Source: Alphaproteobacteria bacterium MarineAlpha9_Bin3 (GTDB lineage Bacteria; Pseudomonadota; Alphaproteobacteria; TMED109). From it: a stretch of DNA of 40,356 bases. Positions 1 through 6,425 of this stretch are shown here, one piece after another. How positions within the stretch are numbered: position 1 is the first letter of the stretch; each line of letters begins with the position of its first letter. The stretch spans positions 1 to 40,356 of the forward strand of contig PTKH01000013.1 of assembly GCA_002937655.1 (NCBI GenBank), written 5' to 3'. Under the pieces are notes generated by a model. It ran no database searches. It saw nothing but the letters and a program-made list of their open reading frames with translations, and had not been told where the DNA came from. A program made the translations under genes and the position numbers.

Positions 1-76
1 GGAACTGGTAGACGCGCAACGTTGAGGTCGTTGTGAGAGAAATCTCGTGGAGGTTCAAGTCCTCTTGGCCGCACCA
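1..76 (+). tRNA. tRNA-Leu(GAG), 5' end cut by the window edge
   Basis: A type II tRNA whose acceptor 5' strand lies outside the window. The D-arm remnant is followed by an anticodon stem CAACG/CGTTG closing a 7-base loop with anticodon GAG (leucine, CUU/CUC codons). A long variable arm and a T-arm (GGAGG / TTCAAGT / CCTCT) follow, then the acceptor 3' strand TGGCCGC, discriminator A and an encoded CCA. The long variable arm plus anticodon identify leucine. The next gene on the right converges on it. Confidence 0.95.
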
Positions 77-87
77 AATAATTATCT

Positions 88-273
88 CTAGCTCCATAGG
101 CTATAACAAGAAAACACTTCTTTATCTTCATTAATTATACAGATATATTTTTTATTATTGTATTCTATTAAATATTTATTTTTTTCAATTATTAGCAATA
201 CTTTACCTTTTTTTACTATTTTTTTTGTATCTTTATGTATAAATGGTAAATTATTTTGATCGTTATGTTTCAT
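88..273 (-). CDS. Unrecognised 61-aa basic protein, candidate SOS-regulated gene
   Basis: I do not recognise a family. The predicted protein is lysine-rich with alternating hydrophobic stretches (LLIIEKNKYLIEYNNKKYIC) that suggest a few beta strands; there is no signal peptide or membrane segment, and it holds two cysteines. Support for a real gene is contextual. A good minus-strand promoter (TTGTTC, 17-base spacer, TAAAAT) lies just upstream, an AGGA-type ribosome site precedes the ATG, and a GAAC-N7-GAAC motif covers the spacer and -35. The stop lies 12 bases from the tRNA-Leu end. No other gene fills this gap, but an ORF this short could still be chance. Confidence 0.45.
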   Translation of the reverse strand: MKHNDQNNLPFIHKDTKKIVKKGKVLLIIEKNKYLIEYNNKKYICIINEDKEVFSCYSLWS

Positions 274-299
274 TAAACTTATTTTCCTTTTGAAACACT

Positions 300-328
300 A
301 TTTTAACACAAGAACAAAAAGAGAACAA
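300..328 (-). promoter_or_regulatory. Leftward promoter with candidate LexA (SOS) box
   Basis: On the minus strand, TTGTTC (328-323), a 17-base spacer and TAAAAT (305-300) form a near-consensus promoter pointing at the 61-aa ORF. The plus strand reads GAACAAAAAGAGAAC at 312-326, a GAAC-N7-GAAC direct repeat. That is the known LexA-binding pattern of many alphaproteobacteria (GTTC-N7-GTTC on the other strand). It overlaps the -35 and spacer, where a repressor would block transcription. The motif also lies 20 bases before the methyltransferase start on the plus strand, so either gene or both could be the target. Binding is inferred. Confidence 0.5.
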
Positions 329-345
329 ACATATTTGGTAATAAA

Positions 346-1032
346 ATGTCAGGTTGGAATGAATCAAAAAAAATATTAAAAAAAGAATTAAGTTTTAAAA
401 ATAAGAATGTTTTAGATGTAGGGTGTGGAAATGGATGGTTTGGTTTTTGGGCAGAGAGTAATGGATGTCAAGTAGATGCTATTGATCCTTCAGAAAGTCA
501 AATAACAGAAGCAAAATATAAAGATAAAGAAAATAAGATAAACTTTTTATTAGCAGGTGCTGAAAATATTAATAGTTTAGAGAATACTTATGACTTAATA
601 TTTTTTTTTAATAGTTTGCACCACATTCCCAGTAATCTGATGGAGAGGTCTATAGAGTATTGCGCCAGTAAAATGAATAGTAATGGGAAAATAATAATTA
701 TTGAACCAATTCCTGAAGGTAATTTTCATAATTTTGTAAAAAATATAGATGACGAAACTAAGGTTAGAGATCTTGCATTTAAAGCAATAAAAAATTGTAA
801 AAAATATAATTTAAAAATTAATAAAGAGTTATTGTATAATGAATTAAAAACTTTCAATAATGGTCTTGAATGTATAGATTTTTTATCTAAGGTTGACGAA
901 ACTAGAATAAATTATATTGAGAGTAATAAAGAATTTTTATTAAATGAATTTAATAACTTATCCAATTTTAATGATAATAAATATGAATTTTTACAGCCAA
1001 TGAGATTAAATATAATTAGTAACATTAAATAG
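346..1032 (+). CDS. SAM-dependent class I methyltransferase
   Basis: This is a Methyltransf_11/UbiG-like enzyme that would transfer a methyl group from S-adenosylmethionine. Motif I (VLDVGCGNGWFG) is near residue 23, an acidic motif II (VDAIDPS) follows, and motif IV-like residues (YDLIFFFNSLHHI) are near residues 82-95. A motif with IIIIEP follows, as in small-molecule methyltransferases. At 228 aa the length is normal for a single-domain enzyme. The C-terminal third is lysine/asparagine-rich and not recognisable, so the substrate cannot be read. The gene is 9 bases from the NIPSNAP gene and probably co-transcribed with it. A candidate LexA box lies just upstream of its start. Confidence 0.8.
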   Translation: MSGWNESKKILKKELSFKNKNVLDVGCGNGWFGFWAESNGCQVDAIDPSESQITEAKYKDKENKINFLLAGAENINSLENTYDLIFFFNSLHHIPSNLMERSIEYCASKMNSNGKIIIIEPIPEGNFHNFVKNIDDETKVRDLAFKAIKNCKKYNLKINKELLYNELKTFNNGLECIDFLSKVDETRINYIESNKEFLLNEFNNLSNFNDNKYEFLQPMRLNIISNIK

Positions 1033-1041
1033 GAGAATATA

Positions 1042-1368
1042 ATGTCATCATTTTTTGAATTAAGAACATATAAAATATATCCAGGAAAAATGGATGAGTG
1101 GCTAAATTACATGGAAAACACAATTATTCCATTTCAAGTATCAAAAGGTATGGTTATACACGGAAGTTTTTCTGTTGATGGTGATAATGAAACTTACATA
1201 TGGATTAGAAGATTTAAAAATGAAGAACATAAAAATAAGTTATATGAAGATGTATATAAAAGTTCTGTATGGATCAATGAAATTGCACCGGTAGTAGGAA
1301 AATTGATTGATAGGGATGCTATTAAAGTTCAAAACCTTAAAGCTACAGATTTATCTATAATGAAATAA
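1042..1368 (+). CDS. NIPSNAP family protein
   Basis: A 108-aa dimeric alpha/beta-barrel (ferredoxin-like fold) protein of the NIPSNAP family. The typical opening FELRTYKIYPGKMDEWL and the later core (ETYIWIRRFKNEEHK, then VYKSSVWINEIAPVV) are visible. The family's biochemical role in bacteria is not established; members often accompany small-molecule metabolism genes. A good ribosome site (TAGGAGAATATAATG) fixes the start. It follows the methyltransferase by 9 bases and converges on the Sel1 gene with 2 bases between them. Confidence 0.85.
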   Translation: MSSFFELRTYKIYPGKMDEWLNYMENTIIPFQVSKGMVIHGSFSVDGDNETYIWIRRFKNEEHKNKLYEDVYKSSVWINEIAPVVGKLIDRDAIKVQNLKATDLSIMK

Positions 1369-1370
1369 AA

Positions 1371-1889
1371 TTATTTCTTTATAGAATTTTTAAAGATTTT
1401 TAACCCCTTTTTTTCAAAATCATTTATTTCTTCTGGAGTTAATTGATTTTGTAACTCTTTTAAATAATTTAAATGCATTTCTTCATTAGTTTTACGAGCT
1501 ATGAATGCCCACATATATGCTTTTTCATTACTTACTTTTGTACCTATTCCTTCTTTATACATATTTGAAAGAGTAATTTGAGATTCTAAAGCTAAAGCTT
1601 TATCGTGAGAGTATAATCTTTCTGCAGAATATAGGATCATTTCATAAGCATTTTTATTGTTAATTTCTATTCCTAAACCTTTTAAATACATCTGAGCCAA
1701 AAGGTAAGTTGCTACTGGATTTCCAGCTGGCGCAATATTTGAGAGTGATTTATAGGCTACTTCATAATTTTTATTATTAAATTCTTTAATAGCTTGATTA
1801 AGAAGATATCCAGACATATCAGCTGCAACTAAAGTTTTTGAAGATATTAAAAAAAATATTATTATGTAAAATCTAATTAATTTAGTCAT
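1371..1889 (-). CDS. Exported Sel1/TPR-like repeat protein
   Basis: An N-terminal signal peptide (basic MTKLIR, hydrophobic core, cleavage probably after LVAA near residue 23) is followed by Sel1-like helical repeats. These include NPVATYLLAQMYLKGLGIEINNKNAYEMI (split across residues about 57-85) and ITLSNMYKEGIGTKVSNEKAYMWA, both with the A/G spacing of SLR units. The family usually serves as a periplasmic protein-interaction scaffold; no catalytic motif is seen. It overlaps the upstream pentapeptide gene by 4 bases (ATGA-type junction), so the two exported repeat proteins are translationally coupled and may act together. Confidence 0.75.
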   Translation of the reverse strand: MTKLIRFYIIIFFLISSKTLVAADMSGYLLNQAIKEFNNKNYEVAYKSLSNIAPAGNPVATYLLAQMYLKGLGIEINNKNAYEMILYSAERLYSHDKALALESQITLSNMYKEGIGTKVSNEKAYMWAFIARKTNEEMHLNYLKELQNQLTPEEINDFEKKGLKIFKNSIKK

Positions 1890-2350
1890 TTTTCACATCC
1901 TGAGTTATCAATTCCATATTTCATATTACTATTACATAAAATAACATTTTTAAAGCTTGTTTTTCTAATGCCCGCTTTTCTAAAATCTGTATTTCTGGCA
2001 GTAGCACCGTCCATTAAAGCATGTCTAATTATGGCCCATCTAAATGAACTATTATCTAAATTTGTATTTTGTAAATTAACTCTTCTAAGGTTAGCTCCTT
2101 CAAAGGAGCAATTAGTCAGATTAGCTCCTTCTAGATTTGCTCTCCATAGGTTGGCCTTATCTAGATTAGAACCTTCAAGATTAGCTCCAACTAAATTTAG
2201 TTTCTTTAAATCCGCTTCAGATAAATCACAATTAATACATTCGTTATTTTGAAGTAATTTATTTAAATCATTTTCATTATAAGCATAAGTATAGCTAGAG
2301 GTAGTTAATACCATAATAATTATATAAATATATGATAAATATTTAAGCAT
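1886..2350 (-). CDS. Exported pentapeptide-repeat protein
   Basis: A signal peptide of about 23 residues (ending TSSYTYA) precedes tandem pentapeptide repeats of the A(D/N)LxX type, for example ADLKKLNLVGANLEGSNLDK and the following ANLWRANLEGANLTN. The repeats run from about residue 43 to 140 and would form a right-handed quadrilateral beta-helix. The pair Cys38-x-x-Cys41 just before the first coil (ECINCDLSEADL) is a common cap in exported members, and two more cysteines lie near the C terminus, so disulfides are likely in the periplasm. The function is unknown. It is the first gene of a two-gene operon with the Sel1-like protein. Confidence 0.8.
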   Translation of the reverse strand: MLKYLSYIYIIIMVLTTSSYTYAYNENDLNKLLQNNECINCDLSEADLKKLNLVGANLEGSNLDKANLWRANLEGANLTNCSFEGANLRRVNLQNTNLDNSSFRWAIIRHALMDGATARNTDFRKAGIRKTSFKNVILCNSNMKYGIDNSGCEK

Positions 2351-2435
2351 ATGAATAATTTTCTTTTTATAAACTATATCTATATCATATAATTAGTATA
2401 TAATTAATTACTTTTAATATTTTTTTGGTGTTCCT

Positions 2436-3305
2436 ATGTTTGAAGACTTTGAAGAAAATAGATCATTAGTAAATGGTATAAATATAAATTATAAAATTGG
2501 AGGTAGTGGAGAACCTATATTATTTCTTCATGGTTACCCGCAAACTCATATTTTATGGAGAAAAATGGCGCATTTATTTGCCAAAAATTATACTGTTATA
2601 TGTTCTGATTTAAGAGGTTATGGTGATAGTGATAAACCCAAATCTGATAAGAAGCATCTTACATATTCAAAAAAAAATATGGCCTTTGATCAAAATGAGT
2701 TAATGCATAAATTGGGTTACAATAAATATTATCTAGTAGGACATGATAGAGGTGCTAGAGTTGCACACAGAATGGCGATAGATTATCAAGATAAAATAAA
2801 AAAACTATCTTTATTAGATATTGTACCTACTTCTCATGTGTTTGAAAATACAAATGCTTTATTAGCAAGACGTTATTATCATTGGTTTTTTTTGATACAG
2901 TCATTTCCTCATCCAGAAACTATGATAGGTAAGGATTCGGAATATTATTTACGTTCAAAACTCAAGATGTGGGGTACAAATAATGATTATTTATCAGAAG
3001 ATGTAATAAAAGAATATTTAAGGTGTTTTAATTCTGAGACTATTCATGCTTCATGTGAAGATTATAGAGCAGGAGCTACAATTGATTTACTACATCATAA
3101 GGAAGATTTTGAAAAAAAAATAATATGTCCTCTTCAAGTTTTATGGGGAGAAAAAGCTACTGTTGAGGAGTTATATGATCCAATTAAAGTATGGAAAAAG
3201 TGGGCAACAAATGTTGAAGGAGAAAGTATAAATTGCGGACATTTTCTACCAGAAGAAAAGCCTATTGAAACTTTTGAAGCAATTAGTAAATTTTTAAGTA
3301 AATGA
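2436..3305 (+). CDS. Fluoroacetate/haloacetate dehalogenase-like alpha/beta hydrolase
   Basis: This alpha/beta hydrolase closely resembles fluoroacetate dehalogenases such as Rhodopseudomonas RPA1163, which hydrolyse fluoroacetate to glycolate and halide. Visible residues are the oxyanion loop HGYPQTH (32-38), nucleophile Asp104 in GHDRGAR with Arg105 and Arg108 (carboxylate binding), acid Asp128 (LLDIVPT), His149-Trp150 (YYHW) and Tyr210 (EDYRAGA) forming the halide pocket, and base His269 (CGHFLPEE). All functional positions I recall from RPA1163 are kept. At 289 aa the length is normal. Activity on C-F bonds is inferred, and another haloacid or an epoxide cannot be excluded. The stop is TGA. 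The DUF502 gene follows after 19 bases. Confidence 0.82.
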   Translation: MFEDFEENRSLVNGININYKIGGSGEPILFLHGYPQTHILWRKMAHLFAKNYTVICSDLRGYGDSDKPKSDKKHLTYSKKNMAFDQNELMHKLGYNKYYLVGHDRGARVAHRMAIDYQDKIKKLSLLDIVPTSHVFENTNALLARRYYHWFFLIQSFPHPETMIGKDSEYYLRSKLKMWGTNNDYLSEDVIKEYLRCFNSETIHASCEDYRAGATIDLLHHKEDFEKKIICPLQVLWGEKATVEELYDPIKVWKKWATNVEGESINCGHFLPEEKPIETFEAISKFLSK

Positions 3306-3324
3306 AGATATTAGCAGTGAGAAA

Positions 3325-3975
3325 ATGAAAGATAATAAAAGTATATTTACTAAAATTAGAAGCTATTTTCTAACAGGAATTATAGTAACTGCTCCAGTGG
3401 GACTTACTTTCTATGTCTCATTTCTTTTTATCGGTTTTATTGACTCAAAGGTTAGAAATATAATTCCTGTTAAATACCATTATGATAATATTCTTCCTTT
3501 TGAAATCCCTGGAATAGGGCTTTTAATAGTATTCATTATGTTAACTTTTATAGGCTTCCTTACTGCAGGTATAATTGGCAGATATATAATTAAATTAGGC
3601 GAGAGAATTATAGCACGTTTACCTATAATTAGATCAGTTTATGGTGCTCTTAAGCAAATTTTTGAAAGTGTATTGAAAACATCCTCCAAGTCTTTTAGAG
3701 ACGTGGTTTTAATTGAATATCCTAGAAAGGGAATTTGGGCTATTGGCTTCATTACTGGAGATACAAAGGGTGAAGTTCAACAAATTTCTAAAGATGAATT
3801 TGTAAACGTTTTTTTACCTACTACACCAAATCCTACATCAGGTTTTTTACTATTTGTTCCTAGGAAGGATTTAAAAATTCTTAATATGAATGTAGAAGAG
3901 GGTATTAAGATGGTTATCTCTGGAGGAATAGTTACCCCTAAATTTAAAAAAAAATATATAAAAAAGATTAAATAA
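3325..3975 (+). CDS. DUF502 family inner-membrane protein
   Basis: A DUF502 protein of 216 aa. Two N-terminal membrane helices span about residues 14-38 and 58-86, followed by the family signature LPIIRSVYGALKQIFESV (about 100-117) and a soluble C-terminal domain (GFITGD, VFLPTTPNPTSGFLLFVP). The biochemical role is unknown. In Alphaproteobacteria this gene commonly neighbours recG, as it does here (convergent, 8 bases apart). The basic C terminus (KFKKKYIKKIK) probably lies in the cytoplasm. Confidence 0.88.
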   Translation: MKDNKSIFTKIRSYFLTGIIVTAPVGLTFYVSFLFIGFIDSKVRNIIPVKYHYDNILPFEIPGIGLLIVFIMLTFIGFLTAGIIGRYIIKLGERIIARLPIIRSVYGALKQIFESVLKTSSKSFRDVVLIEYPRKGIWAIGFITGDTKGEVQQISKDEFVNVFLPTTPNPTSGFLLFVPRKDLKILNMNVEEGIKMVISGGIVTPKFKKKYIKKIK

Positions 3976-3983
3976 TATATAAT

Positions 3984-6065
3984 TTATCCTGATTTAATTA
4001 GCTTTATTGCTTTATCTTGGCCAAATAAATTTAATAAATTTTTAATTTTTTTTCCCTCGCTTCCTAATAGATTAGGGTTTTTATTTATTATAAGCTTGGA
4101 GTTTTGATTTGCTATTGTAATTAAATTTTCATGTTTGCTAATGTCTAAAACTTTAAACATTTGACCTCCCGATTGCTTTGTACCAAGTATTTCTCCCGCA
4201 CCTCTAAGTTTCAAATCTTTTTCAGAAATAAGGAAACCGTTATTTGTTTCTCTCATTACTTTTAGACGTTCTCTTGCTATATCTCCTATTTTTTGATCAT
4301 ATAATAATATACAAACAGATTTTTTATTTCCTCTTCCTATTCTACCTCTTAGTTGATGTAGTTGTGCTAATCCAAATCTTTCGGCGTGCTCTATTATCAT
4401 TATTGTAGCATTAGGAATATCAATTCCTACTTCTATTACGGTAGTTGAAACTAATATATTTTTTTTATTTTTAGAAAATTTTAATAATGCTTCTTCTTTT
4501 TGTTTGCTATCCATTTTTCCATGCACGAGAGCCACATTATCAGGAAAAAATTTATTTAAATAGGTTTGTCTTGTTTCTGCAGCTGCTAAGTCTAATTTTT
4601 CTGAGTCATTTACTAAAGGGCATACCCAAAATATTTGTTCATTATTTTCTACTGCCCTAGATATAGCCTTTATTACTTCACGCATTCTAGGAATACTGAC
4701 ACTTATAGTATTTATTTTAGGTCTATTTTTCGGTTTGGTATGAATAATTGAAATATCCATATCTCCATAATCAGTTAAAACTAATGTTCTAGGTATTGGA
4801 GTTGCAGTCATTACCATAAAATCAGTATTTGGAGATTTTTTAGATAATTCAAGTCTTTGATATACACCAAAGCGGTGTTGTTCATCTATAATTGCTAACC
4901 TTAAATTTTTAAATTTAATATTTGATTGAATTATTGCGTGTGTTCCAATTACTAAATTTATTTTTCCTTTGCTAATATCAATAATATTATTAGATTTAAT
5001 ATTTTTTTGTAGCTTGCTTGTTAATAAAGCTATCTTAATACCTAATATATTTTCGTATTTTTTAAAAAAAACATAATGTTGATATGCTAGAATTTCTGTT
5101 GGCGCCATTAAAGCTCCTTGAAAACCATTTTCTATTACATGAATTAAAGATAAAAAAGCAACTACAGTCTTACCACTTCCAACATCACCTTGAAGCAGTC
5201 TATACATTCTCTTACTAGAATTTATGTCTTTATAAATAGATTTTAAAACAGCTTTTTGATCTTCAGTAAGCTCAAAAGGTAACTTATTTAATAATATATT
5301 TTTTAAAGTATCATTGTTAGTAAGAATACTTTGCTCTATTTTTTGCTTATGTTTTCTAATTAAATTTAAAGCTAATTGTCTAGATAAAGCTTCGTCATAT
5401 GCAAGTCTTTCTCTATATAAATTATTATTATCAATTTCTTCTTTGTTTTTTGGGAAGTGTAATTTGTATAAAGATTGATTAAAACTATACCAATTGTAAC
5501 TTTTTAATAAATCTTTGTTTATCCATTCGCTAAATTCTGGGACGGATTCTATAGAATATTTAATTGCAGTTTTAATTTTTTTGTGAGAAAGGCCGGCAGT
5601 TAATGGATAAGTGGTTTCATAGATAGGTATAATTTCTTCTGAGTCTTTCTTTTGAATTATATCTGGGTGTATAATTTGATATTTGTTTCCTTTTTTTGTT
5701 AATTCACCACTTATAATAATATTATTATTAATTATAAAATTATTTGAGAACCAATTTTTATTAACATTAAAATATATAATTTCTAGTTTTTGATTATTAA
5801 CTTCAATTGAAACAATAGATATTTTTGGTGCCTTATTACTAAACCACGTTTTATTAATTTTACCGTTTACAATTACCCTTTTGAATAAGTATTCATTTTT
5901 TAAATCTTTTATTTTTAGCCTTTTTATTAATGAAGAAGGGAGATGAAATATTATATCTAGTAATCTATCACCACATAGTTTTTCAAACAAAATTAAATTT
6001 TTTGGTCCAAAACCTCTAAATTTATCTATTTTATTGTATAAATCATCTAGTAATTTTAGAGACAT
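3984..6065 (-). CDS. recG: ATP-dependent DNA helicase RecG
   Basis: RecG remodels stalled replication forks and branch-migrates Holliday junctions. The order of parts is the N-terminal wedge/OB domain (about 1-240), the helicase motor with Walker A GDVGSGKT, the DEQH box IDEQHRFG, motif III MTATPIPRT, then motifs V/VI (ATIMIIEHAERFGLAQLHQLRGRIGRG, split around residue 600) and the RecG-specific C-terminal EKDLKLRGAGEILGTKQSG. I chose the ATG at 6065 (MSLKLLDDLYNKIDKFRGFG), which gives 693 aa, the usual length. The longer frame to 6176 adds an AT-rich hydrophobic leader with no homology. The gene is divergent from sdhE-mfd. Confidence 0.97.
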   Translation of the reverse strand: MSLKLLDDLYNKIDKFRGFGPKNLILFEKLCGDRLLDIIFHLPSSLIKRLKIKDLKNEYLFKRVIVNGKINKTWFSNKAPKISIVSIEVNNQKLEIIYFNVNKNWFSNNFIINNNIIISGELTKKGNKYQIIHPDIIQKKDSEEIIPIYETTYPLTAGLSHKKIKTAIKYSIESVPEFSEWINKDLLKSYNWYSFNQSLYKLHFPKNKEEIDNNNLYRERLAYDEALSRQLALNLIRKHKQKIEQSILTNNDTLKNILLNKLPFELTEDQKAVLKSIYKDINSSKRMYRLLQGDVGSGKTVVAFLSLIHVIENGFQGALMAPTEILAYQHYVFFKKYENILGIKIALLTSKLQKNIKSNNIIDISKGKINLVIGTHAIIQSNIKFKNLRLAIIDEQHRFGVYQRLELSKKSPNTDFMVMTATPIPRTLVLTDYGDMDISIIHTKPKNRPKINTISVSIPRMREVIKAISRAVENNEQIFWVCPLVNDSEKLDLAAAETRQTYLNKFFPDNVALVHGKMDSKQKEEALLKFSKNKKNILVSTTVIEVGIDIPNATIMIIEHAERFGLAQLHQLRGRIGRGNKKSVCILLYDQKIGDIARERLKVMRETNNGFLISEKDLKLRGAGEILGTKQSGGQMFKVLDISKHENLITIANQNSKLIINKNPNLLGSEGKKIKNLLNLFGQDKAIKLIKSG

Positions 6066-6093
6066 TATGTATTTTGCTCCTACATAGATTATA

Positions 6094-6120
6094 ATCAATA
6101 TATATTTTTTATATATTGAT
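6094..6120. repeat. 10-bp inverted repeat between recG and sdhE
   Basis: ATCAATATAT (6094-6103) and ATATATTGAT (6111-6120) are perfect inverted copies around a 7-base AT loop, in the 57-base gap between the divergent recG and sdhE starts. It could be an operator shared by the two promoters or an AT-rich coincidence; composition makes chance matches common here. Confidence 0.4.
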
Positions 6121-6122
6121 AT

Positions 6123-6425
6123 ATGAAATATATAATTATTAAAGGTATTAGAAAAGTGAATAAAAAACTTAAACAATTAAAATTTAGATCTTGGCATCGT
6201 GGCATGAGAGAAATGGATATTTTAATGGGAGGTTTCTATGATATGTTTCATAAAGAATTCTCTGATAAAGAAATAGATGAAATTGAGAAATTTATTATAC
6301 CTCTATCTGATAACGATTTATATAATTGTTTTCTAAATAAAATAAATTGGCCTAATTCAATTTCAGCCAGTTTAAACAATAAATTAAAAATTTATTCTAA
6401 TGAGAATGGTTTGAACAATTCTTAA
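6123..6425 (+). CDS. sdhE: Succinate dehydrogenase assembly factor SdhE (FAD assembly, DUF339)
   Basis: SdhE promotes covalent attachment of FAD to the succinate dehydrogenase flavoprotein. The hallmark RSWHRGMREMDILMGGF, with the RG pair that contacts SdhA, is present. The acidic C-terminal half (FSDKEIDEIEKFI, then LSDNDLYNCFLNK) fits the family's five-helix fold. The ATG at 6123 has no visible ribosome site. A GTG at 6156 is preceded by AAAGG and leaves about ten residues before RSWHRG, as in known SdhE proteins, so the true start may be 6156. In Alphaproteobacteria sdhE commonly sits between recG and mfd, exactly as here. Confidence 0.88.
   Translation: MKYIIIKGIRKVNKKLKQLKFRSWHRGMREMDILMGGFYDMFHKEFSDKEIDEIEKFIIPLSDNDLYNCFLNKINWPNSISASLNNKLKIYSNENGLNNS

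Noticed and set aside
1968-2252. 94-aa ORF antisense to the pentapeptide gene
   Set aside because: It mirrors the repeat structure of the real gene on the other strand, has no ribosome site or promoter, and the minus-strand protein has a signal peptide and clear repeats.
6066-6176. N-terminal extension of RecG to an ATG at 6176
   Set aside because: The extra residues are hydrophobic low-complexity sequence from the AT-rich gap and overlap sdhE; the internal ATG at 6065 gives the normal RecG N terminus and length.
6400-6420. Reading TGA (6412-6414) as tryptophan to join an upstream ATG (6406) to mfd
   Set aside because: Tryptophan is encoded by TGG throughout the window, and the dehalogenase-like gene ends at TGA in the normal way. 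There is no evidence for a changed code, and an ATT start or a sequence error is simpler.
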